From an uncultured Candidatus Melainabacteria bacterium (GTDB lineage Bacteria > Cyanobacteriota > Vampirovibrionia > Gastranaerophilales > Gastranaerophilaceae), in NCBI GenBank assembly GCA_934699705.1, contig CAKUXD010000003.1:1-64000 (forward strand): 64,000 nucleotides of DNA, given 5' to 3'. This document shows positions 1-6,737 of the stretch, piece by piece. Both the position numbers and the translations under genes were made by a program. How positions within the stretch are numbered: position 1 is the stretch's first letter; each line of letters opens with the position of its first letter. The notes beneath the pieces are model-generated. The model did not search any database, was not told the origin of the DNA, and saw only the letters and a list, made by a program, of their open reading frames with translations.

Positions 1-190
1 AAACTCCTCTTAGCTCTCGTACTTATATAAAGAAAAATTTCCTGAAAAAATTGCTTTTTTTGAAGGATAATACTTAATAAAACTTAATAAAACTTGAAAG
101 AGGTTATGTCTACTGGATTATAAATAATAACTGCAAATTTTTCGTTCGTTGTTTACTGTTTATTAAAATATAAACTTTTTTAACAACTAC

Positions 191-219
191 TTGAAAAATG
201 TAATTAAATAATATATACT
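191..219 (+). promoter_or_regulatory. Sigma70-type promoter of the first prepilin locus
   Basis: TTGAAA at 191-196 and TATACT at 214-219 are separated by exactly 17 bp. A ribosome binding site (AGGAG, 231-235) and an ATG at 242 follow. The spacing of promoter, Shine-Dalgarno and ATG is what a real gene start looks like, so translation is expected to begin at 242 and not at the ATG at 370, which has no Shine-Dalgarno. Confidence 0.65.
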
Positions 220-241
220 GGTAAAAAATAAGGAGAATGAC

Positions 242-325
242 ATGAAAAACGTTATGAATACTGGCTTTAGACCTTCGGGGGGGGGGGCAAACTTAGTAGT
301 AATGCCCATTTATGCGATTTTGTAA
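242..325 (+). other. Short leader ORF containing the G11 tract; out-of-frame 5' end of the prepilin gene
   Basis: An ATG with a good ribosome binding site opens a 27-codon frame (MKNVMNTGFRPSGGG...) that stops at TAA 323-325. The run of 11 G (277-287) lies inside it. Adding one G, or removing two, shifts reading into the frame of the prepilin ORF, which is open with no stop from 271 through 370 to 1215. With 12 or 9 G the product would be a continuous protein of about 324 residues. With 10 G it stops a few codons after the tract. I infer this is the true 5' end of the downstream gene, held out of frame in this copy. Confidence 0.7.
277..287 (+). repeat. Homopolymeric G11 tract (candidate phase-variation switch)
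   Basis: Eleven consecutive G in a strongly AT-rich genome. Other G or C runs I noticed are eight C at 54492-54499 and six G near 8790. The tract sits about 12 codons after a well-formed start codon. Slipped-strand mispairing in such tracts is an established on/off mechanism for surface proteins in other bacteria. An assembly or sequencing miscount is the main alternative. Confidence 0.85.
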
Positions 326-369
326 AAAATTTTTTTGAGAGCATAAAAAGATACCGCAACAAGTGTGGT

Positions 370-1215
370 ATGACGCAATCACGTGAATTGACAATTGTGA
401 ATAGTGAACTGACAAATAATAAACAATTAAATGACAATAAAGTCAATTCACCACTGTCTTGGATTATTGCTTCACTCGGACAAGTTGCTCATTTCACTAG
501 CGTTGTCATTCGCAATAACAATAATGCCAATTCACAACACACTACTCACAACTCACTAGTAAAAGCTATCGCTTTTACGTTAGCTGAAACCCTTGTTGTA
601 ATGGGCATTATTGGCGTGGTTGCAGCGTTGACTATTCCGAACTTGAACCAATCCACAGGCGATAGAGAAAAAATTGCAAAAGTAAAGAAAATTTATTCAA
701 ATTTAGAAGATGCTTTTGGTCGAGCAACAGCAGTTTATGGACCTTATGATACGTGGTTTACTGGGCTAAGTAGTGAAGCCGATAAACTAAAACGAATGGG
801 ACAACGTCTGACTGAATTTATGAAGGTATCAAAAGATTGTGGTGTAGTTGCTAATAGTACTTGTTATAAAACCCCAACCCAAAATGGTTATTCAATAATA
901 ACAGCAGATGGTACAGCAATGTCAATAAATCGCTTCATTATATGGGTTGATATTGATGGAATAAATAAAGGTAAAAATAGGGTTGGTTATGATAATTTTA
1001 TGTTTGATGTTACCAATGATGGAATTGTTCCAAAGGGATGTAATTCTGGTGTAGATGAATCTGAGTTATTTCTTTTTTCTACACCTAATGCAGCTACTTG
1101 TTGGGTAATCAGAAATGGTAATATGGATTATTGGAAAGTAAATACAAAAGAAATTGGTGGCAAGTGTCCAAATGGTACAACACTTGACTGGACAACAAAT
1201 ACATCTTGCAAGTAG
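370..1215 (+). CDS. Prepilin-like protein with long leader (likely phase-variable, out of frame here)
   Basis: This encodes a type IV pilin/pseudopilin-like protein. The signature AFTLAETLVVMGIIGVVAAL starts near residue 68: an Ala-Phe cleavage site, Glu at +5 and a hydrophobic helix. A soluble domain follows, with Cys residues and a C-terminal WVIRNGNMDYWK motif shared with its paralogues. Processed pseudopilins are used in type IV pili or type II secretion machines at the inner membrane. The leader is far longer than the usual 5-30 residues because it encodes a palindromic repeat (383-556). The ATG at 370 has no Shine-Dalgarno; the well-placed start at 242 is out of frame by one base because of the G11 tract. 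It is closely related to the gene at 26959. The protein family is clear; the expression state and true start are inferred. Confidence 0.8.
   Translation: MTQSRELTIVNSELTNNKQLNDNKVNSPLSWIIASLGQVAHFTSVVIRNNNNANSQHTTHNSLVKAIAFTLAETLVVMGIIGVVAALTIPNLNQSTGDREKIAKVKKIYSNLEDAFGRATAVYGPYDTWFTGLSSEADKLKRMGQRLTEFMKVSKDCGVVANSTCYKTPTQNGYSIITADGTAMSINRFIIWVDIDGINKGKNRVGYDNFMFDVTNDGIVPKGCNSGVDESELFLFSTPNAATCWVIRNGNMDYWKVNTKEIGGKCPNGTTLDWTTNTSCK
383..556 (+). repeat. Palindromic repeat inserted in frame in the prepilin leader
   Basis: The left arm near 383-413 contains GTGAATTG and GTGAATAGTGAACTG. The right arm near 530-556 holds the inverted forms AATTCACAAC and ACTCACAACTCAC. Between them (about 456-513) is a block whose reverse complement has the GTCATTGCGAATGAC ... 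AAGCAATAATCC layout typical of dispersed bacterial palindromic repeats. The same composite lies in the gene at 26959, and related arms form a stand-alone copy at 19912-20125. The whole element is translated without stops, adding about 58 residues. Confidence 0.7.
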
Positions 1216-1272
1216 TAACTTTTGCTATTTTTAATAAACTTTTGATTTTATGTGATTTTTCTATTTTATAAC

Positions 1273-1301
1273 TTGTATATTTTTTTTAAATTGTTTATAA
1301 T
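1273..1301 (+). promoter_or_regulatory. Promoter of the second prepilin gene
   Basis: TTGTAT (1273-1278), a 17-bp spacer and a consensus TATAAT (1296-1301) lie upstream of an AAGAGG ribosome binding site (about 1317-1322) and the ATG at 1331. This gives the second prepilin its own transcript. Confidence 0.55.
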
Positions 1302-1330
1302 TATAGAAGAATAATTAAGAGGTTTAAATT

Positions 1331-1975
1331 ATGATTAAAAATAGAGCGTTTACTTTAGCTGAAGTTTTGTTAGTTGTTGCGATAATTGGGGTTGTTGCAG
1401 CCTTAACTATTCCTAATTTGAACAAATCTTATGATGCAAAAGTTGTTTCTGCACAAGCAAAAAAAGAGTATTCTGCTATAGATGCGGCTATTCAAAACAT
1501 GGATATAGATTTGCTTGTTACTGGTTTAAGCACTGATAAAGCAAAATCTGAAGCTATTGTTAGAGGTAATATTAGCGGACCTGATCCAAGTGCAGTTGCT
1601 TTAAACGAATTTTTGCCTATTGTAAGTTATTGTGGTACTGTTGTAAAAAATTGTTTTCATGAGTCTTTAACTACTCCAAGTGGAAGCACTTTTTTATTTC
1701 CACCAAATGGAAATTGCTATTACTTTACTCTAAAAGATAATGCTGATATTGGGGTATGTTATTACTCAAAAGGTAAAGATCATAACGCTTATACTAAGCT
1801 TATAAACACTACGTATCAAAAAGAACCTGCTGGAATTATTTATATGGACGTAAACGGCAAAGCTGCATCACCAAATTTTTTAGGTGATGATATTTCATTG
1901 ATACATCTATTTAAAGATGGATCTACTGAATTTGTATATTTAAAAGATTACAATAATCCAAGTTTTTATGATTAA
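1331..1975 (+). CDS. Prepilin-like protein (type IV pilin/pseudopilin family)
   Basis: This has a standard short prepilin leader. MIKNRA precedes FTLAEVLLVVAIIGVVAAL, so cleavage would fall after Ala 6, with Glu at +5, followed by a hydrophobic helix to about residue 28. The remaining ~185 residues form a soluble domain with several cysteines (for example VSYCGTVVKNCF), probably disulfide-bonded outside the inner membrane. The C-terminus lacks the NGNMDY motif of its paralogues. It lies just downstream of the out-of-frame prepilin, with its own promoter. Assembly into a pilus, secretion pseudopilus or competence fibre cannot be decided from sequence. Confidence 0.85.
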   Translation: MIKNRAFTLAEVLLVVAIIGVVAALTIPNLNKSYDAKVVSAQAKKEYSAIDAAIQNMDIDLLVTGLSTDKAKSEAIVRGNISGPDPSAVALNEFLPIVSYCGTVVKNCFHESLTTPSGSTFLFPPNGNCYYFTLKDNADIGVCYYSKGKDHNAYTKLINTTYQKEPAGIIYMDVNGKAASPNFLGDDISLIHLFKDGSTEFVYLKDYNNPSFYD

Positions 1976-1978
1976 TTA

Positions 1979-3235
1979 TTAAAGGCAACTTTTAAATTCT
2001 AAGATAAACTCTTCGAAATCATTTTCAATTTCGCGTTTTGTAATATCATTTAAATTTAATGTATATACTTTATTTTCCGGACTATCTAATCCATTGTGCA
2101 TTGAATTAATCGTAATAGTTTTTCCTTCTTGAAGTACTGTAAATTCGCTTTCTTGGCGTTTATTTACAAATTTTACTGAATAGCTATTATCTGTTTCAAT
2201 TATAGGTGTATCTGTATTTACAAGAATTTCATCGTATTCTTTTAAAAGTTCATCAATTGTTGGTTTGATGATATTTTCTAACTTTTTATTGAAAATTTGT
2301 CTAAATAATTTAAAATCTTTACCGTTGCCTACTGAATGAATTGAAGTATCTTCAAGCCAATTATCGCTTTTGTTATGCTCAACGTCGATTAAGTATAATA
2401 AATCAGGTGCTTTTTGAGCTTTTTCTAAGCCTTCTTTTAATAATGGTTCAATATCTTCATATTTATTATCTGAAGAAACTGTTATAATGCTTGAACAAAG
2501 CGCTTCATCAGCTCCAATATTTTTATTAATTCTTGTCCAAACGACCATAGCACCTTCAAGATTAGTGTTTTCTAATAATAAATAGAAGGTATCTTGTGAT
2601 TTAGCTTGGCAAACGATGTCTGAAGAACGAACGTTGCTTTTAATTGTTTCAATAATATTATCTGTGCTTGGGTGAAGACGAGAGTTTTTGTTTGGTTCTA
2701 TTGCTACAAAAACGCCATCAATACCTATTGATTTGATGTATTCAAGTTCATTATTGAATATTTTTGAACTAATTTTATGTGTATAAAATCCAGTTTTTTT
2801 ATCAATTGCGTTCAATTGCATCAACAACTTTTCATATTTTTTATGTTGTTGTTTTAATTCACTTTTTTGTAAACTCCAAATTGTTCTCATAAGAATTTCA
2901 GAATTACCATACATAATTGATAAAACATCGCTAATGCCAGCTTTGTTTGCAATTCTTATAAATCTTGCGTTGTAGTTTTCAACAATTAGAATTATCGGAA
3001 TAGAAGATATTTGTTTTATTCTTTTGATTAAATCCAAGCAAAGCGCTTCTTCCATTGAGTTTTGGCAGTTAATAATAACTGCTTGAGGTTTTTCGCTTTC
3101 AATAGTTTCGAGGGTATTTGAGTAGTTACGAATCAAAATACTGTCGATGTTTCTTAATTGAACAAGTTCTGAACTTAAAAGTTCAATCATAGTTTCATTG
3201 TTTGTTGTTAAAATAATATTTGTGCCTGAATACAT
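1979..3235 (-). CDS. Receiver-like protein with a degenerate GGDEF-like domain
   Basis: Residues 1-125 have the alternating pattern of a CheY-type receiver (AVIINCQNS at the usual acceptor strand, SIPIILIVENYN near the usual Lys loop). The phospho-acceptor Asp and the conserved Lys are not evident, so it is probably a pseudo-receiver. After a short helical linker, residues about 145-295 resemble the GGDEF fold, but the signature is replaced by a SQDTFYLLL-type sequence, so cyclic-di-GMP synthesis is unlikely. The last ~120 residues are not recognised. The gene is last in a minus-strand cluster, 10 nt after the HDOD gene. Domain calls are by pattern only. Confidence 0.5.
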   Translation of the reverse strand: MYSGTNIILTTNNETMIELLSSELVQLRNIDSILIRNYSNTLETIESEKPQAVIINCQNSMEEALCLDLIKRIKQISSIPIILIVENYNARFIRIANKAGISDVLSIMYGNSEILMRTIWSLQKSELKQQHKKYEKLLMQLNAIDKKTGFYTHKISSKIFNNELEYIKSIGIDGVFVAIEPNKNSRLHPSTDNIIETIKSNVRSSDIVCQAKSQDTFYLLLENTNLEGAMVVWTRINKNIGADEALCSSIITVSSDNKYEDIEPLLKEGLEKAQKAPDLLYLIDVEHNKSDNWLEDTSIHSVGNGKDFKLFRQIFNKKLENIIKPTIDELLKEYDEILVNTDTPIIETDNSYSVKFVNKRQESEFTVLQEGKTITINSMHNGLDSPENKVYTLNLNDITKREIENDFEEFILEFKSCL

Positions 3236-3245
3236 ATATTTTCCT

Positions 3246-4049
3246 TTACGATGCTAATTCATTTAATAATATTTGTGCTTTATTAATTATACTTTCTCTT
3301 AAAATCTTTGGATGGTCAAGTTTTATATTTAAAATCTTAACATAATCTGTGTTTAATTGTTCTTCCTGGAAGTCTGGTTGAACAAGTTTGTCCACAACAT
3401 AAACCAGGGAACATTCGGTTGGAATGGTTGAAGCTGTTGGGTTGTGGTGATATTTTATGGTATTTGTTAACAGAACGGGAAGTTGCCATTTTTTTGACAA
3501 TTCTGCGCCGACTTCTGCGTGATTTGTTCCGAAAAATGCATTTTCCGCGTCAATAATATTAGAGCCTTCGCTAGTTAATTCTTTAATTTTAGCTAGCAAT
3601 TCGGTATTTTGCATATTTAGTATAATTTTACCGATATCATGCATAAAACCAATCATAAAAGCTTCGTCAGAATCCATTATTTTTAAATAATTAGCTACAT
3701 ATTCACAACCAACTGCAGTTGTAATTGCGTGTTCCCAAAGTTCCTTATTTTTTTCTGATGAAAACATTGGTTTCATTGCTGATGCGACAATAATATTTTT
3801 TGCTTTATTCATTCCTAAAAGTGCTAAGGCTCTAGTTATTGAAGAAATTTGTTGAGCAAATCCGTAATATGCGGAGTTTACAAGGTTTAATACTTTAATG
3901 CTTAAAGACTGGTCATAGCTAATTATATCGCCTAAATCTTTAATGCTTGAATCAGGATCTCTTACTAGATTTAGTGCTTTGATAACGACATTTGGCATTG
4001 CTGGAATGTCGTGTAAATTGTCTATAAGCCTTTGAATTGCATCATCCAT
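3246..4049 (-). CDS. HDOD-domain signalling protein
   Basis: The HDOD core spans about residues 10-210, starting with the characteristic DNLHDIPAMPNVVIKALNLV and including YDQSLSIKVLNLVNSAYYGF. An HD-like motif (FMHDIGKIIL) lies near the middle. HDOD proteins are regulatory scaffolds linked to chemotaxis, motility, cell-cycle and stress signalling; many lack hydrolase activity. The gene follows ftsX by 7 nt and precedes the receiver-like gene by 10 nt, so the pair is probably co-expressed with the division ABC transporter. The family is confident; the pathway is unknown. Confidence 0.8.
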   Translation of the reverse strand: MDDAIQRLIDNLHDIPAMPNVVIKALNLVRDPDSSIKDLGDIISYDQSLSIKVLNLVNSAYYGFAQQISSITRALALLGMNKAKNIIVASAMKPMFSSEKNKELWEHAITTAVGCEYVANYLKIMDSDEAFMIGFMHDIGKIILNMQNTELLAKIKELTSEGSNIIDAENAFFGTNHAEVGAELSKKWQLPVLLTNTIKYHHNPTASTIPTECSLVYVVDKLVQPDFQEEQLNTDYVKILNIKLDHPKILRESIINKAQILLNELAS

Positions 4050-4056
4050 TTAAAAA

Positions 4057-4968
4057 TTATACCTGTAAATGTTTCTTAATAGATAAGAAGCTTCCGCTAG
4101 CGCCAAATGATATGCCTAGAACTAACATTGAGATAATTACAATGTTGCCAGCAAACACTGGTGATGGAACGATAAAGAATTTATGAATATTATTTAATAA
4201 GTTTTGAACGATATCAACTGGAATTAACGCTATCAATGCCCCAACAAAGCCGTATAGCGCACCTTGTAGAATTAATGGAATTCTGATATACCAGTTGCTA
4301 ACACCCATTAAACGCATAATTTCAATTTCTTCTTTTCTGGATTGAATAACAAGTTGAATAGTGTTATTGATAATTGTAATGGTTAATATCGCTACAATAA
4401 TTACTACAAAGACGGTTGTTGTGTTGACTACTTTGTTTAATACCTGAATTTTTTTTGCTAATTCCTGCGCATAACTCATGTCTTCAACAACCGATAGAGC
4501 TTTAATTTTGCCAAATACAGCATTGGTATTTTCTGGTTTATCAATTTTTACGTGCAACGTATCTGGTAATGGGTTTTCGATATCAGAAATATCTAATTCA
4601 CGCTTTAAATCAGCCCAAGATTTTTCTTTTGTAATTATTTTTACTTTTTCAACGTGGTCAAATTCTTTTATTCTTTCTGCAACGATGTTTGCGTCTGCAT
4701 TAGATTTTAAATATACAGAAATTTCAAGAACGTTACCTAATTCGTGCGCAAAAGAAGAAACAGAAAGAGTTGTTCTTAAAAGTGCGCCAAAGAGGGTTAA
4801 AATAGCTGCCATTGTTGTGATAATAGCAAGATTAATCCAGCCTGTACGCTTAATGTCGTTAAAAATTTCAACTGACATTCTGTAAACAATTCTTATTTCT
4901 GTTAACCAATCTTTTGGAATATGGTTTTTAACTTTCTTTTTTATTTTTTGAGCTTTTGAATTATTCAT
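4057..4968 (-). CDS. ftsX: Cell division protein FtsX (ABC transporter permease)
   Basis: FtsX is the membrane partner of FtsE. The complex transmits ATP hydrolysis across the inner membrane to control peptidoglycan hydrolases at the septum. A first membrane helix (TGWINLAIITTMAAILTLFGALL) is followed by a periplasmic domain and a C-terminal block of three helices separated by the RKEEIEIMRLMGVS loop. I chose the ATG at 4966-4968, giving 303 residues: it has an AGGA ribosome binding site five to ten bases upstream and overlaps the ftsE stop by 8 nt, typical translational coupling. An upstream in-frame start at 5010 would add 14 residues inside ftsE. Confidence 0.93.
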   Translation of the reverse strand: MNNSKAQKIKKKVKNHIPKDWLTEIRIVYRMSVEIFNDIKRTGWINLAIITTMAAILTLFGALLRTTLSVSSFAHELGNVLEISVYLKSNADANIVAERIKEFDHVEKVKIITKEKSWADLKRELDISDIENPLPDTLHVKIDKPENTNAVFGKIKALSVVEDMSYAQELAKKIQVLNKVVNTTTVFVVIIVAILTITIINNTIQLVIQSRKEEIEIMRLMGVSNWYIRIPLILQGALYGFVGALIALIPVDIVQNLLNNIHKFFIVPSPVFAGNIVIISMLVLGISFGASGSFLSIKKHLQV

Positions 4969-5635
4969 AAGTTCCGTCCTGAATATCGCGGATAATTTCA
5001 CCATTGTCAAGTGTAATTACGCGTTTTCTAAAATAATTAACCATGTTTTGGTCGTGAGTAGATACAATTACTGTAATTCCGCGTTGGTTAATTTGATCCA
5101 AAATTTGCATAACTTCAAGTGAGTTTTTAGGGTCTAAGTTACCAGTCGGTTCGTCTGCGATTAAAAGTGGTGGGCCGTTTACAATAGCTCTTGCGATACT
5201 TACACGTTGTTGTTCCCCACCTGAAAGTTCAGAAGGTTTAGCCTTCATTTTGTTTTGTAAACCAACGACTTTCAATGCACCTGTAACGCGGGCATGAACT
5301 TCTTTTGAACTTATTCCTAAAGTTCTGATAACATAAGCTACATTATCATATACAGTTTGGTTTTGAAGTAATTTGTAATCCTGAAATACAATACCCATAC
5401 ATCTTCTAAGATTTGGAACTTTGTCTGATGTAAGATTTGCGATATTAACTCCACCGATAATTACTGTACCAGAGGAAGGTGTTTCTTCCTTGTATAAAAT
5501 TTTCATCAAGGTTGATTTACCTGCGCCAGATTTACCGATGATAAATACAAATTCACCTGAAAGAATGTCTAAATTTACATTTTTTAGTGCGTATTTATTT
5601 TTATATTTTTTTGTTACCGAGCGTAACTGTATCAT
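4961..5635 (-). CDS. ftsE: Cell division ATP-binding protein FtsE
   Basis: This 224-residue ABC ATPase has Walker A GKSGAGKST (near residue 35), Q-loop VFQDYKLL, signature LSGGEQQR, Walker B LLIADEPTG and switch His STHDQ. It pairs with FtsX in divisome-linked control of cell wall hydrolysis. Its ATG overlaps the stop codon of the upstream transketolase-like gene by one base (TAATG), and its stop overlaps the ftsX start. Coupling a carbon-metabolism gene to ftsEX is not the textbook arrangement. Confidence 0.95.
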   Translation of the reverse strand: MIQLRSVTKKYKNKYALKNVNLDILSGEFVFIIGKSGAGKSTLMKILYKEETPSSGTVIIGGVNIANLTSDKVPNLRRCMGIVFQDYKLLQNQTVYDNVAYVIRTLGISSKEVHARVTGALKVVGLQNKMKAKPSELSGGEQQRVSIARAIVNGPPLLIADEPTGNLDPKNSLEVMQILDQINQRGITVIVSTHDQNMVNYFRKRVITLDNGEIIRDIQDGTYE

Positions 5636-6588
5636 TATTTTCTTTCCATTATTTTTGTAATGTCTTCTGCTAATTCAGTTGAATTTAATCTGTAATGTTT
5701 CATTAAATTGTCGAAGTCGCCAGATTGTCCGAAAGTATCTTGAACACCTAATCTGTGAACAGGTACTGGATAGTTTTCTGATAGAACTTCGCAAATTGCT
5801 GAACCTACACCACCGATAACTGAGTGGTTTTCAACTGTGATAACAAAACCAGTTTTCTTAGCTGAATTGATAACTGTTTCAGCATCAAGTGGTTTAACCA
5901 TTGGTAAATGAACGATTTCAACGTCAATACCGTTTTTAGCTAAAATTTCTGATGCTTCAATAACTTCCGCTGTTGTTTCACCGTTAGTAATAATTGTTAC
6001 ATCTTTTCCTTCTTTTAAAACTACTGCTTTTGTTAAATCAAATTGATGACCTTCTTCAAATACGTCTGGAACGTTTGTTCTTGGAACACGAATATAAACA
6101 GGTCCAAAGTGTTTTACTGCATATTTTACTGCTGCATTCATTTCTGCGCAATCAGAAGGAACTAAAACTTGCATTCCTGGAATACCACGCATTAAAGAAA
6201 CGTCTTCCAAAGATTGGTGAGTAGCACCATCTTCGCCAACTGTAATACCGCCGTGAGTACCTACAACTTTTACGTTAAATCCAGCGTAGCAAATGCCATT
6301 TCTAACTTGGTCATAATTTCTGCCAGTTGCAAAAACTGCAAAGCTTGAAATAAACGGAATTTTGCCAACTGTTGCTAAACCAACGGCAGTTGTTGTCATA
6401 TCTGCTTCTGCAATACCGCAATCAAACCATCTTTCTGGAAATTCTTTTGCAAAAATTGCAGTTTGAGTTGAACCTGCTAGGTCTGAGTCAAGTACAACTA
6501 CATCTTTATTTTCTCTTCCAACTTCTGCTAATGCTTTACCATAAGCTGAACGAATTGATTTTCTTTCTTTTTTGTTAATTGTTAACAT
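5635..6588 (-). CDS. Transketolase C-terminal subunit
   Basis: This is the C-terminal half of a split transketolase: the pyrimidine-binding domain (about residues 10-175; GIAEADMTTTAVGLA, GGITVGEDGATHQ) and the transketolase C domain (about 185-310). With a separate N-terminal subunit it would transfer two-carbon units between sugar phosphates using thiamine diphosphate, linking glycolysis and the pentose phosphate pathway. Split subunits are usually adjacent, but no N-terminal half is encoded here: upstream is a divergent nucleotidase-like gene. The partner must be elsewhere or the role differs. The ribosome binding site AAAGGAG precedes the ATG. It is the first gene of the cluster running into ftsE-ftsX. 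Confidence 0.88.
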   Translation of the reverse strand: MLTINKKERKSIRSAYGKALAEVGRENKDVVVLDSDLAGSTQTAIFAKEFPERWFDCGIAEADMTTTAVGLATVGKIPFISSFAVFATGRNYDQVRNGICYAGFNVKVVGTHGGITVGEDGATHQSLEDVSLMRGIPGMQVLVPSDCAEMNAAVKYAVKHFGPVYIRVPRTNVPDVFEEGHQFDLTKAVVLKEGKDVTIITNGETTAEVIEASEILAKNGIDVEIVHLPMVKPLDAETVINSAKKTGFVITVENHSVIGGVGSAICEVLSENYPVPVHRLGVQDTFGQSGDFDNLMKHYRLNSTELAEDITKIMERK

Positions 6589-6737
6589 TATTTTCTCCTT
6601 TAAATCTTCCTTAATTTAATTGTAGCACAAACATATAAAATTTTCTTAACAAAGGTTAACTAATTTAACAAAACATGGCAATTTCAATGAAAAATAATAC
6701 TTTAATATTTTATAGGTTAAAATAATACAGGTATTTC
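6589..6737. promoter_or_regulatory. Divergent intergenic region
   Basis: This 149-bp AT-rich gap lies between the transketolase-ftsEX cluster (minus) and the nucleotidase-like gene (plus), so it must carry both promoters. Candidate elements are diffuse (for example TATTTTATAGGTTAAAATAAT on the plus side), and I cannot fix either start site. Confidence 0.35.

Noticed and set aside
277..287. G11 tract as a simple sequencing error
   Set aside because: Not excluded, but a miscount would still imply a tract of 9-12 G just after a well-formed gene start, which is itself a switch-prone structure. Kept as a finding with this caveat.
4478..4885. Plus-strand ORF of 135 codons inside ftsX
   Set aside because: It is a shadow of ftsX on the opposite strand; ftsX has clear family features and operon context.
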